This document shows, piece by piece, positions 39,742 through 48,090 of a stretch of DNA of 64,000 nt (within the stretch, counting starts at the first letter, position 1; every line of letters begins with the position of its first letter). The position numbers and the translations under genes were made by a program. A model generated the notes under the pieces. The model ran no database searches and was not told where the DNA came from. It saw nothing but the letters and a program-made list of their open reading frames with translations. The stretch lies in NCBI GenBank assembly GCA_965279295.1, contig CBDIHQ010000013.1; one strand, given 5' to 3'. The stretch comes from Aquabacter sp965279295 (GTDB lineage: Bacteria; Pseudomonadota; Alphaproteobacteria; Rhizobiales; Xanthobacteraceae).

Positions 39742-40458
39742 TCAAAAGACGCCGAGGTGTTGGGAAATGAGCTGCTGATCGGCGGCGGCTTCGGACGCCG
39801 GGCCAGAAAACACCACCTGCCCGGTATTGATGATGACGATGTCGTCCGCAAGGTTCAGGGTCATCTTGATATTCTGTTCCACCAGAATGATCGAGAGCCC
39901 TTCCGCCTTCAGCATGGCGATGATGCGGCCGACATCGGCGACGATCTGCGGGGCGAGGCCCTCGGAGGGCTCGTCCATCAGCAGCACGCGCGGATTGCCC
40001 ATCAGCCCACGGCCGATGGCGAGCATCTGCTGCTCGCCGCCGGAGAGGGAGCCCGCGAACTGGCTCTGCCGCTCCTTGAGGCGCGGGAAGATCTCAAACA
40101 CGCGGGAGAGCGACCAGGCGTCGGATTTTCCGTTGTGGCGCTGGGCGGCCACCTGGAGGTTTTCCTTCACCGTGAGCGAGCGGAAGACGCGCCGCCCCTG
40201 TGGCACCAGGCACACGCCCTTGCGGGCGATATTCTCCGGACCAAGGCCGCTGATCTTCTCGCCGCCGAGGGAGATCGAGCCGCCCTTCGGTGAGAGAAAG
40301 CCCATGATGGTGCTCATGCAGGTGGTCTTGCCCGCGCCGTTGCGGCCGAGCAGTCCCAGCAGGCGCCCCTCCCTCAGGGAGAAATCGATGCCGTGCAGAA
40401 CATGGCTGTCCCCGTAATAAGCGTGCACGCCCGCAAGCTGGAGGATCTCATTCGCCAA
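39742..40458 (-). CDS. livF: Branched-chain amino-acid-type ABC transporter ATP-binding protein LivF
   Basis: A 238-residue ATPase of the LivF group. TTG 40458 is taken as start (ANEILQLAGVHAYYGDSHVL), with GGGAGA 7 nt before it, inside the end of livG. Motifs are Walker A GRNGAGKTT, Q-loop VPQGRRVFRS, signature LSGGEQQ, Walker B VLLMDEPSEGL and an H-loop in ILVEQN, where Gln replaces His as usual for LivF. Liv-type systems in catabolic clusters often import aromatic acids or amides rather than amino acids. The operon order is SBP, livH, livM, livG, livF. Confidence 0.9.
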   Translation of the reverse strand: MANEILQLAGVHAYYGDSHVLHGIDFSLREGRLLGLLGRNGAGKTTCMSTIMGFLSPKGGSISLGGEKISGLGPENIARKGVCLVPQGRRVFRSLTVKENLQVAAQRHNGKSDAWSLSRVFEIFPRLKERQSQFAGSLSGGEQQMLAIGRGLMGNPRVLLMDEPSEGLAPQIVADVGRIIAMLKAEGLSIILVEQNIKMTLNLADDIVIINTGQVVFSGPASEAAADQQLISQHLGVF

Positions 40459-41191
40459 GGTAGATCTCCCGTGTGCGCGGATCGTTGACCACATCGGCGC
40501 GGGTGCCCTCGACGATCACCTGCCCGAAGTGCAGCACGGTGATCTTCTCGGCGAAAGCAAGCGCCACATCCATGTCGTGCTCGATCATGACGATGGTCAC
40601 ATCCCTGGGGATGGTGGTGAGCAGCGCGCTCACCGCGCTGCGCTCTTCCGGGGAGAGGCCGGCGAGCGGTTCGTCCAGCAGCAGCAACTTCGGCTTCTGC
40701 GCCAGCGCCATGGCAAGTTCCAGCCGACGGCGCTCGCCGTAGGATGTTTCCGACACCAGCCGGTGCCCGCTGGTGCCGAGGCCCACCTGCTCCAGAGCCG
40801 CCTGTGCCAGATCGAACAGCTCACTACGCCCGTTGAGCGTGCGCCAGAAATCCCACCGCTCGACCCTCAGCCCAAGCAGCGACAGGACTACGTTGTGCAG
40901 CAGCGTGTCCTGAGGAAACAGGGTGAGGATCTGGTAGGTGCGCGCGAGCCCCTTGGCGACGCGATCCTTGGTCTTCAGTTTCAGCAATTCCTCGCCGAAC
41001 AGCCGGATCGAGCCGCCGTCCGGTTTCAGATCGCCGGTGATCTGGTTGAACAGCGTGGTCTTGCCCGCGCCGTTCGGACCGATGATGAGGCGCCGTTCGC
41101 CCGGTGCGACACGCATGGTGACGTCCCGGGTGACGACGAGCCCGCCGAACCGCTTCGACAGGCCGGTGATTTCAAGGGCGTCCGCGCTCAT
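40448..41191 (-). CDS. livG: Branched-chain amino-acid-type ABC transporter ATP-binding protein LivG
   Basis: A 247-residue ATPase starting at ATG 41191 (MSADALEITGLSKRFGGLVV), which overlaps the livM stop (ATGA). Motifs are Walker A GPNGAGKTT, the LivG-type Q-loop RTYQILTLFPQDT, a signature region ETSYGERRRLELA with Tyr-Gly for Ser-Gly, Walker B LLLLDEPLAGL and H-loop EHD. It overlaps the livF start by 11 nt. A longer frame that reaches 41590 lies over livM and is not coding. Confidence 0.9.
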   Translation of the reverse strand: MSADALEITGLSKRFGGLVVTRDVTMRVAPGERRLIIGPNGAGKTTLFNQITGDLKPDGGSIRLFGEELLKLKTKDRVAKGLARTYQILTLFPQDTLLHNVVLSLLGLRVERWDFWRTLNGRSELFDLAQAALEQVGLGTSGHRLVSETSYGERRRLELAMALAQKPKLLLLDEPLAGLSPEERSAVSALLTTIPRDVTIVMIEHDMDVALAFAEKITVLHFGQVIVEGTRADVVNDPRTREIYLGE

Positions 41192-42189
41192 GACGCATGC
41201 TCCTTCGTCGGGGTCGCGGAAGCGGCAGGCGTTGGCGTCGTGCCGGCCGGCGGCTTCGCTCTTTGCGTCCGCTCCCAGAGCTTCCGGAAGCCCGGCACGA
41301 GACCGGTGGGCATGAACACCACAGCGAGGACGAAGATCAGCCCCAGCAGAGCATTCCAGCGCTCGACGTAGGTCGAGGCTACGTTCTTCACCAGCGTAAC
41401 GATGATCGCACCAACCATCGGCCCGGTGAGGGTGGAGGCCCCGCCGAGAATGGTCATCAGCAGCACCTCGGCGGACTGCTGTAGGGACACCGCATAGGGG
41501 CTGACGAACTTCTGGTAGTAGACAAACAGCAGGCCCGCCACACCAGCCCAGAAGCCGGACATGATGAATGCGGCCCAGCGGATCATCCACACATTATGGC
41601 CGAGCATGCGCATGCGCTTCGGCTGGTCCTTAGTCCCGCGCAGACCGGCTCCGAACGGTGAGTTCACAACGCGCCAGATGAAATACACCGACACGGCGAA
41701 CACGATCAGCGAGAAATAATAGAAACTCGTTGCACTGTTGATGGAGATCCCGAGCGGCTCCGGCCGAACGGGGAAGCGCATGCCGTTGTCACCCTGCGTC
41801 AGGCCGACCCAGCGATAGGCGACACCCCAGACGATCTGCCCGAGAGCGAGCGTGATCATCAGGAAGGACAGACCGCTCGCCCGCAGTGCCAGCACGCCGA
41901 ACACGGCGGCCGAGAGGGTCGCGACCACCAGTGCGCCAATAGCTGAGGACAGTTGGTCCCAACCGGCGATGGTGTGAAGCCAGGTGACGGCATAGGCGGC
42001 AATGCCGAAATAGGCCGCGTGGCCGAGCGAGGTCATGCCGCCATAGCCGACGATGAGGTTCAGACTCACCGCAAACAGGGCATAGCAGAGGATCTGACTC
42101 GACAGATTGATGAAGAAGTCGGTGAACGCAAACGGTAGGGCCGCCAGCAGAGCCAGCGCGATGATTGTGGCGATGCCGAAGCGGCTCAT
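41188..42189 (-). CDS. livM: Branched-chain amino-acid-type ABC transporter permease LivM
   Basis: A 333-residue inner-membrane permease. It has eight or more hydrophobic helices and the LivM block NLIVGYGGMTSLGHAAYFGI near residues 42-61. The cytoplasmic loop PFGAGLRGTKDQPKRMRMLG and the following VWMIRWAAFIMSGFWAGVAG are typical. The C-terminal tail is Pro/Thr/Ala-rich (KPPAGTTPTPAASATPTK). The start overlaps the livH stop by 4 nt and the stop overlaps livG. The substrate cannot be told from the permease. Confidence 0.9.
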   Translation of the reverse strand: MSRFGIATIIALALLAALPFAFTDFFINLSSQILCYALFAVSLNLIVGYGGMTSLGHAAYFGIAAYAVTWLHTIAGWDQLSSAIGALVVATLSAAVFGVLALRASGLSFLMITLALGQIVWGVAYRWVGLTQGDNGMRFPVRPEPLGISINSATSFYYFSLIVFAVSVYFIWRVVNSPFGAGLRGTKDQPKRMRMLGHNVWMIRWAAFIMSGFWAGVAGLLFVYYQKFVSPYAVSLQQSAEVLLMTILGGASTLTGPMVGAIIVTLVKNVASTYVERWNALLGLIFVLAVVFMPTGLVPGFRKLWERTQRAKPPAGTTPTPAASATPTKEHAS

Positions 42190-43046
42190 TGGCGTGACCC
42201 CGCAAATAGACCCTCGGGCATCACGACCAGCACGATCACCATGGGCAGGAAGAGGATGACGTAGGCGAAGTCGGGGAACAGCGCGGTGCCGAAATTATAG
42301 ATGAAGCCCACCGCGAAGCTGCCGACGAAGGCACCCATCAGGCTTCCAACGCCGCCGAGGATCACCACCACCAGAGCCAGCGGCAGCATGTCGGCATCGA
42401 GCCCCGGATAGGCCTGCATGATCGGCCCGCCGATGGTGCCGCCGAGGCCCGCGAGGGCCGCACCCAGCATGAACACCAGCATGAACAGGAAGGACACCCG
42501 GATGCCGACGCCGCGCGCCATCTCCATGTCGTCGACGCCGGCGCGGATCATCGCGCCGAGGCGCGTGCGCTCCATCAGCATATACAGCAGCACCGCAGCC
42601 ACCACCGCGACGGCCAGCACCACGAGGCGATAGGTCGGGAAGGCGTAGCCGATGAAGAAAATCGGCGGCCGCAGCCATGCGGGTGCGGGCACCGGCACGG
42701 GGTCTCCGGTCCACACCATGAGGCAGACATCGGCGATGATGAAGGAGACGCCCAGAGTCACCAGGACCTGGCCCTGCGAATTGCCGGCGAGCTTCCGCAG
42801 CAGGCCGCGCTCCAGGATGACGCCGAGCACACCCACGGCGAGACCGCTCATGAGCGCCGCGATCCAGAAGTTCACGCCCCAGTTCATGAAGGTCGCGCCG
42901 AAATAGGCGCCCAGCATGAAGAAGGCGCCATGGGCGAGGTTTGGCATCCGCATCAGGCCGAAAATCAGCGAGAAGCCGGACGACAAAAGGAACAGCAGAC
43001 CGCCGAAGGCGATGCTGTTGAGGGTCTGGATCAGCCAGAACTGCAT
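42186..43046 (-). CDS. livH: Branched-chain amino-acid-type ABC transporter permease LivH
   Basis: A 286-residue permease with eight predicted helices. It starts MQFWLIQTLNSIAFGGLLFL, the common LivH N-terminus, and contains GFSLIFGLMRMPNLAHGAFF (about 23-42) and MIRAGVDDMEMARGVGIRVS, the conserved cytoplasmic loop. GGAGGGAG lies upstream of ATG 43046. The gap of 266 nt to the binding-protein gene holds a long palindrome (43244-43285), but transcription is likely continuous. It forms the channel with LivM. Confidence 0.9.
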   Translation of the reverse strand: MQFWLIQTLNSIAFGGLLFLLSSGFSLIFGLMRMPNLAHGAFFMLGAYFGATFMNWGVNFWIAALMSGLAVGVLGVILERGLLRKLAGNSQGQVLVTLGVSFIIADVCLMVWTGDPVPVPAPAWLRPPIFFIGYAFPTYRLVVLAVAVVAAVLLYMLMERTRLGAMIRAGVDDMEMARGVGIRVSFLFMLVFMLGAALAGLGGTIGGPIMQAYPGLDADMLPLALVVVILGGVGSLMGAFVGSFAVGFIYNFGTALFPDFAYVILFLPMVIVLVVMPEGLFAGSRQ

Positions 43047-43243
43047 TCTGGTCTCCCTCCGGTGGGTTGAATGACGGCGCGCTCCGACACGGCGGGCTCG
43101 CTTCGATTTTCACTTATGTCCGCCCGAACACAGCGCCTGCCGGGCTCGGATCACCACGCCGAAGCCGGAACACCGGCGTCGGGACGGGGAATGTCAGGCC
43201 GAGGGCGCGGCTTGTGCGCCGCGCGTCACGAACCCGATCGTCC

Positions 43244-43285
43244 CCCTCCACACCCTCCCCCGCAAGCGGGAGAGGGTGTGGAGGG
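43244..43285. terminator. Long palindrome with embedded REP core
   Basis: Outer arms CCCTCCACACCCTC (43244-43257) and GAGGGTGTGGAGGG (43272-43285) enclose CCCGC-AA-GCGGG. The inner part equals the REP copy at 38580-38603. It lies between the binding-protein gene and livH; as an intra-operon hairpin it may stabilise the upstream mRNA and set subunit ratios. Confidence 0.55.
43253..43276. repeat. REP-like palindrome, copy C
   Basis: Identical over its 24 nt to copy B at 38580-38603. It is nested in the longer palindrome 43244-43285, as if the element had inserted into, or grown within, a hairpin. Confidence 0.65.
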
Positions 43286-43312
43286 CAGCTTTGCTGCGAC
43301 GGCTGAACGGCC

Positions 43313-44575
43313 TCAGTTTTCCAGATTCTTCGCGGGCGGCACGTCGCGCGCGTAGACCGGGCTCTTGAGGAAGTCCTCGGGCTTGTAGTTCCAGAACTGG
43401 CTGACGTTCTCGTAGGTCTTGATGACCGCGTTCACGAGGCGCCCATCCTGCTTCTCAACGCGGCGGATATAGACGTTGCCGATGACGTTGCCGTACTTGT
43501 CGAACGACACCGGGCCGCGGCAGGTGTCTTCCACCTTGTTGTTGCGCAGCGCGTCCATCAAGGCCTGCTTGTCGTCCTTGCCGCCTGTGGTCTTGAGGGC
43601 GGCTTCGAGAACGGCGGCGGCAACATAGGTGGCTGCGCCGTAGTAACCCGGCTCGATCTTGTAGTCACGCACCATGCCGGCGACGAACTTCTTATTGGAC
43701 GGGTTGTTCAGCGTCGCCGAATAATAGTTCACCGACAGAAGGCCGATGGCATCGTCGCCCATCTGCTGGAGCAGGGCTTCGTCGAACGCCGTCATGCCAC
43801 CGAGCAACGGAATCTTGCCCTTGAGCCCGTATTCGTTGAACTGGAGGAAGAAGCGGAAGCCGTTCGAGCCCGCGAAGGCTGCGAACATGCCGTCCACCTT
43901 GGTGTTGATCTGGGCGATGTAGGTTCCGTAGTCCGGCACGGCCAGCGGCGGCCACAGCTTCTGGACAACCTTGCCGCCTTCTTCCTCGAACACCCGCTGG
44001 AAGCCCGAATTCTGCTCGTGGCCATAGGCGATGTCGTCGGCGATGGTGGAGGCGCGCTTGAACTTGAGGTCCTTCGCCGCATAGTCGCCCATCACATGGC
44101 TGCACTGCGAGGAGGTGGAGGTACAGCGCACGAACCACGGGTTGGCGCGGCGCTGGGTCATGTCGTCGGCGGCCGCCACCGAAATGGTGGGCGTCTTGGT
44201 CTCGCGAATATAATCGTCGAGCGCCAGCGCTTCCTGGGTCGAGAGCGGCCCGATCATCGCCGAGATGCCGTTGCGCTCGATCAGTTCCTGCATCTTGGTG
44301 CGGGCGACGGCGGGCGCGCCGCCGGTATCCACAGTGATGAGTTCCACCGGCACGCCGGCGAGCACGTTGTTGCGCTCCTTCAGGTACAGGTTCAGCGCCT
44401 GCTCCATCTGGATGCCGCCCGAGGCGAGCGGGCCGGTCTTCACGGTCATGAAGCCGATGCGCACCGGCTTCGCCTGGGCGCGGACGGCGGGGGCGCCGAG
44501 TGCGACAGCGCCGACACCAGCGCCGACACCGATGCCAATTCCTTTGAGAACGCTTCTGCGATCCACGGTCATCAT
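43313..44575 (-). CDS. Branched-chain amino-acid-type ABC transporter substrate-binding protein
   Basis: A 420-residue periplasmic binding protein of the LivJ/LivK class. The N-terminus MMTVDRRSVLKGIGIGVGAG carries a twin-arginine-like motif (DRRSVLKG), and cleavage is likely after VRA near residue 33. The mature part begins AKPVRIGFMTVKTGPLASGG, followed by ITVDTGGAPAVARTKMQELI, the standard first lobe. AAGGAGACA precedes the tandem ATG ATG. It is upstream of livHMGF in one operon and 163 nt after the CocE gene. Export by Tat is notable for this class but not rare in Hyphomicrobiales. Confidence 0.9.
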   Translation of the reverse strand: MMTVDRRSVLKGIGIGVGAGVGAVALGAPAVRAQAKPVRIGFMTVKTGPLASGGIQMEQALNLYLKERNNVLAGVPVELITVDTGGAPAVARTKMQELIERNGISAMIGPLSTQEALALDDYIRETKTPTISVAAADDMTQRRANPWFVRCTSTSSQCSHVMGDYAAKDLKFKRASTIADDIAYGHEQNSGFQRVFEEEGGKVVQKLWPPLAVPDYGTYIAQINTKVDGMFAAFAGSNGFRFFLQFNEYGLKGKIPLLGGMTAFDEALLQQMGDDAIGLLSVNYYSATLNNPSNKKFVAGMVRDYKIEPGYYGAATYVAAAVLEAALKTTGGKDDKQALMDALRNNKVEDTCRGPVSFDKYGNVIGNVYIRRVEKQDGRLVNAVIKTYENVSQFWNYKPEDFLKSPVYARDVPPAKNLEN

Positions 44576-44738
44576 TGTCTCCTTGGTTTCCTCGAACGCG
44601 GGCGGGATGTTCCCGCTTCTTTTCAGCTTTCCGGCGGAGCAACCCGCCGGTCCTGGCCGGCACCGTATTGGCGTACGGGGCCGGCGCTGTTTTTAGATCC
44701 GGCGGCGCAGGCGCGATCGGACCCCAAACCCTATCTGA

Positions 44739-46535
44739 TCACTTGGAAGGGATGATGGGCAACAGGACGTAAGATTCGCGATCAGGCGAGAAATGCAACG
44801 TCGTGGTGCCGCCGAACACTTCCGGCGGGCGATCCAGCGGGTCGTTGTGCAGGAACGGGCCGCAGCCGGTCAGCTCGTTCTTGAAGTTGGAGAGCTTGCC
44901 GCCCGATCCGCCCGGCCACTCATAGTCCTTGCCCCGGACGCTCAGCGCGAACCGGTGGCCCTTGGGGATGACAATGGAGGTCGGCCAGATCTCGATATCG
45001 AGTTCGACCACTTCTCCCGGGGTCAGAGGCTGCTTCTCATCATGGGTATGATAAGGCCGATAAGGTTCTGAAAGCTTGGTGTCGAGCTTGCGGTGCGAGG
45101 CGCGCAGCCAGCCCTGGGCCACCGGCGTGTTGGGATCGATGGCGCCCTGGAAGGTCACTTCCTTCAGGTCTGGCGTAAACACGCGCAGCACCAGGAACAG
45201 ATCGGCATCCACTGTCGAGGAAGAGACGAAGATTTTCGCGGCGATCGGCCCGGTGATCTCGGTTTCCTCGGCCACCGGAGCGGAGAGGAAGGTCAGCCCC
45301 TCGCCCATCGCCTCAAACGACCTCTCCGAGACGTTCTGCACCGGTTCGGTGTCCAGTCGTCCGTTGCGAGGGTGCAGTTGGAACTTGGTCCACTGGGTGC
45401 GGGCGAGCGGCCATTCGTGCTCCTCCCGCTCGACGAATTTTTCGCCGGGATGACGCACCTGGAGCAGCACGCGGGGCTGCTTGTCCCAGCCATTGTCATC
45501 GCCCTTCAGGAAGTGGTCAAAGAATCGCAGCTGAAGCTCGCGGCCATAATCCGTGTAGAAATGCGTCCAGTGCTCGATGCCGTGGACTTCGAGCCACTTG
45601 TTCTTAGAGGCCGCGCGCACGAAGGCTTCAAAATTGCCGCGCGGGTGGAGGCCCTGCCCGCCCCAGTTGGCGGCGGAGAGGAACGGCACATCGATGTCGT
45701 CCCACACCGGCGAGCGGTCCTTGTGGTAGTCGTCGTCGAGCGCGTGGGAGCGGATGTCGGCGCCGAAATCGATACGGTTGGCGGCAAGCGCCTCTTCGCT
45801 CAGCAGCTCAGGTCCGCACACCAGCTGGCCATGGGCCTTGCTGCGGCGGCCGGCCTCGCCGATGCCGTACTGCACGGTCTTGACCTGCATGTCGTACCAA
45901 TTGGCCCAGAACGTCGACAAGATGCCGCCGTGATGGGTCATGTCGCGGTACCAGTCGGCCGAGCCTTCCCAGATGCACATGGCCGCGAGATGCGGCGGCT
46001 TGTGCTTGGCGACGTGCCACTGGTTGGAGCCGAAATAGGAGATGCCGTTGAGCCCGACCTTGCCGTTGCTCCAGGGCTGGACCGCAGCCCATTCGATGCT
46101 GTCGTAGAAATCCTTCTGCTCGCGCGGGCCGAAGGGATCGACGAAGCCCGGCGAGGTGCCACACCCGCGGCTGTCGACGCGCACGCAGGCATAGCCGTGC
46201 GGCACCCACTTCTCGGGGTCAACCACTTCCCAGGCCTGGTAGAGATTGGAGGAGCCGGCGGTCACATCCGGGTGCTTCGTAGCCATGCGATCCCAGGCCG
46301 AGGGGTAGCCCTCCTGGAATGACAGACCCTTGGCATAGGGGCCGTAGGTAAGCAGGACAGGATAACGCCCCTCTTCCATCGGCAAGAATACGTCGGCACG
46401 CACCACGAGCCCGTCATCCATGGTGATCGGCACATCCCAGAGGATGCGCATTCCGGAGCGGGTTTCGGTGAACGAAGGGTAAGGCTGCTTAGCCTTGAGG
46501 CTACCTTCCCCACGGGGTGCTTCAATCGTGCCCAT
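44739..46535 (-). CDS. CocE/NonD-family hydrolase (X-Pro dipeptidyl-peptidase S15 type)
   Basis: A 598-residue serine hydrolase. ATG 46535 (MGTIEAPRGEGSLKAKQPYP) follows GGGAGGAGAT. The alpha/beta domain carries the nucleophile motif LNGISYFGSNQW (G-x-S-Y-x-G, Ser near residue 165), the charge-relay Asp in a VPFLSAANWGGQGLHP region, and His in EVHGIEHWTHFYT. The C-terminal 200 residues form a jelly-roll XPD domain. CocE relatives cleave esters and amides such as cocaine or glutaryl-beta-lactams. There is no signal peptide. It is the first gene of the Liv operon, divergent from the reductase at 46674 across a palindrome. Confidence 0.88.
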   Translation of the reverse strand: MGTIEAPRGEGSLKAKQPYPSFTETRSGMRILWDVPITMDDGLVVRADVFLPMEEGRYPVLLTYGPYAKGLSFQEGYPSAWDRMATKHPDVTAGSSNLYQAWEVVDPEKWVPHGYACVRVDSRGCGTSPGFVDPFGPREQKDFYDSIEWAAVQPWSNGKVGLNGISYFGSNQWHVAKHKPPHLAAMCIWEGSADWYRDMTHHGGILSTFWANWYDMQVKTVQYGIGEAGRRSKAHGQLVCGPELLSEEALAANRIDFGADIRSHALDDDYHKDRSPVWDDIDVPFLSAANWGGQGLHPRGNFEAFVRAASKNKWLEVHGIEHWTHFYTDYGRELQLRFFDHFLKGDDNGWDKQPRVLLQVRHPGEKFVEREEHEWPLARTQWTKFQLHPRNGRLDTEPVQNVSERSFEAMGEGLTFLSAPVAEETEITGPIAAKIFVSSSTVDADLFLVLRVFTPDLKEVTFQGAIDPNTPVAQGWLRASHRKLDTKLSEPYRPYHTHDEKQPLTPGEVVELDIEIWPTSIVIPKGHRFALSVRGKDYEWPGGSGGKLSNFKNELTGCGPFLHNDPLDRPPEVFGGTTTLHFSPDRESYVLLPIIPSK

Positions 46536-46607
46536 TTTATCTCCTCCCACGCCTTTTGTTTCTTGTTCTTGGCTGATGATTGTGCGCTATCTTTCGGGTC
46601 ATGCTAG

Positions 46608-46621
46608 TGATCGGTTGATAA
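46608..46621. promoter_or_regulatory. Palindrome TGATCGGTTGATAA, candidate regulon operator
   Basis: Related to TTATCGATYGATAA with two changes. It sits inside a wider dyad whose outer arms are GCTA (46603-46606) and TAGC (46623-46626). It lies in the 138-bp region between the divergent CocE and reductase genes. Confidence 0.5.
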
Positions 46622-46673
46622 TTAGCAAGCCAAAAACGCACGATCAGCGCGAAGAAACAGGGAGGGCGGTTCC

Positions 46674-47561
46674 ATGAAGATCGGCTTTGCAGGAATGGGG
46701 CGCATGGGCGCGGCGATGGCGCTGCACCTGCTTGAGCTTGGCCATGACGTCACCGTGTGGAACCGCAGCACGGACAAGTTGCAGCCCCTCGTGGATGCCG
46801 GTGCGAAGACCGCCCCGACCCCGGCTGCGCTTGTTCCGGAAAACGAAGTTCTCATCTCCAGCCTGCTCGACGGCGATGCGCTGCGCGCGGTCTATGAAGG
46901 CGACGGCGGCTTCCTCATCACCGACCTGAAGGATCGGCTGGTGATTGAAATGAGCACCGTTCTGCCGAAGGAAGAAGTGGCGTTGGCAGAGAAGATTCGC
47001 GCCGCCGGCGCCGCCTTCATCGAATGCCCGGTGGGCGGCACGACCGGACCCGCCCGCACCGGAAAACTGCTCGGCTTGGTCGGCGGTGAGAAGGCGGATT
47101 TCGAGCGCGCCAAGCCGCTGCTCGATCAACTCTGCCGGCGCGTCGAGCATGTCGGCCCGGTGGGTGCCGGCACAAGCATGAAGCTCGCCATCAACCTGCC
47201 GCTGCTGGTCTATTATCAGGCACTGGGCGAAGCCTACACCCTGTGCGGCGACCTCGGCCTCGATCCGCGCTGGCTGGTGGATTTCTTCTCCGACACTTCG
47301 GGCGGCATGAATGTGCTGAAGATGCGCGCGGACCCCATCGCTACCTCGCTTGCGGGCGGCGACACCGGCCCGGCCGCCTTCTCCGTGGACGGCATCCGCA
47401 AGGATCTGCGCACCATGATCGCCGAAGCGCGCGAGCGCGGCACCGATCTGCCCGTGACGGCGGCCACGCTTGCCGTCTATGACGAAGCGGCGGGCCAAGG
47501 CCTTGGCGAGAAGGACGGCTCCATGCTTGTCGGCTATTGGCCGAACAAGTCAAAAGGCTGA
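46674..47561 (+). CDS. NAD(P)-dependent 3-hydroxyacid dehydrogenase family protein
   Basis: A 295-residue enzyme of the 3-hydroxyisobutyrate dehydrogenase family. It has a Rossmann motif KIGFAGMGRMGAAMALHLLE at residues 2-21, the substrate motif ECPVGGTTGPARTGKLLGLV (about 118-137), and the catalytic Lys in GAGTSMKLAINLPL (about 163-176). GGGAGGGCGG precedes ATG 46674. It resembles the 19963-20865 enzyme in family only, so the two may act on different intermediates. It forms an operon with the HbpS-like gene 30 nt downstream, and is divergent from the Liv/CocE operon. Confidence 0.9.
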   Translation: MKIGFAGMGRMGAAMALHLLELGHDVTVWNRSTDKLQPLVDAGAKTAPTPAALVPENEVLISSLLDGDALRAVYEGDGGFLITDLKDRLVIEMSTVLPKEEVALAEKIRAAGAAFIECPVGGTTGPARTGKLLGLVGGEKADFERAKPLLDQLCRRVEHVGPVGAGTSMKLAINLPLLVYYQALGEAYTLCGDLGLDPRWLVDFFSDTSGGMNVLKMRADPIATSLAGGDTGPAAFSVDGIRKDLRTMIAEARERGTDLPVTAATLAVYDEAAGQGLGEKDGSMLVGYWPNKSKG

Positions 47562-47591
47562 TCTGCCCATCCCAATCCAAAGGAGAGTGTC

Positions 47592-48035
47592 TTGAGCGTT
47601 TCCCTAGCAAAAGCCGATGAGATTGTCGCCGCCGCCCTGGCCAAGGGGCGCGAGTTGGGCTTCGAGCCGCTGACCGTCGCGGTGCTGGATGCCGGCGGGC
47701 ATCTGGTAGCGCTGAAGCGCGAGGACCGTTCGGGAATCCTGCGGCCGGAGATCGCCATCGGCAAGGCGTGGGGCGCCCTCGGCATGGGCTTCGGGTCCCG
47801 CGAGCTGCACAACCGCGCGCAGAAGGCGCCGCACTTCCTGAATGCCCTGGCGGCGGCGAGCGGCGGCCGCGTGGTACCGGTTCCGGCCGGCGTCCTGATC
47901 CTCGACGGCGGCGATATCATCGGCGCCGTCGGTATCTCGGGCGATACGTCCGACAATGATGAAATCTGCTGCATCGCCGGCATCACGGCGGCCGGCTACG
48001 TGGCCCAGCATGATCTGCTCCCGCCCGAGGCGTGA
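47592..48035 (+). CDS. HbpS/GlcG-like (DUF336) protein
   Basis: A 147-residue protein of the GlcG/HbpS family. TTG 47592 follows AAAGGAGAG and starts MSVSLAKADEIVAAALAKGR. The family pattern includes LTVAVLDAGGHLVALKREDR (about 24-43), IAIGKAWGALGMGFGSRELH, PVPAGVLILDGGDIIGAVGI (about 96-115) and SGDTSDNDEICCIAGI. Relatives bind haem or cobalamin, or are linked to glycolate and propanediol use. It is coupled to the reductase upstream, so a cofactor or accessory role in that step is likely. It ends at a strong terminator. Confidence 0.85.
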   Translation: MSVSLAKADEIVAAALAKGRELGFEPLTVAVLDAGGHLVALKREDRSGILRPEIAIGKAWGALGMGFGSRELHNRAQKAPHFLNALAAASGGRVVPVPAGVLILDGGDIIGAVGISGDTSDNDEICCIAGITAAGYVAQHDLLPPEA

Positions 48036-48044
48036 GCTTACAAA

Positions 48045-48078
48045 AAACCCCACCCCTGTCTGCGCGGGGGTGGGGTTT
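48045..48078. terminator. Rho-independent terminator
   Basis: AAACCCCACCCC (48045-48056) pairs with GGGGTGGGGTTT (48067-48078), preceded by further A and followed by CTTTTTG. It separates the catabolic cluster from the convergent exported-protein gene and is likely to act in both directions. Confidence 0.88.
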
Positions 48079-48090
48079 CTTTTTGTGCGA

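Noticed and set aside
45093..46322. 409-codon plus-strand frame inside the CocE gene
   Set aside because: It is antisense to a complete serine hydrolase with GxSYxG motif; no SD or domain is present.
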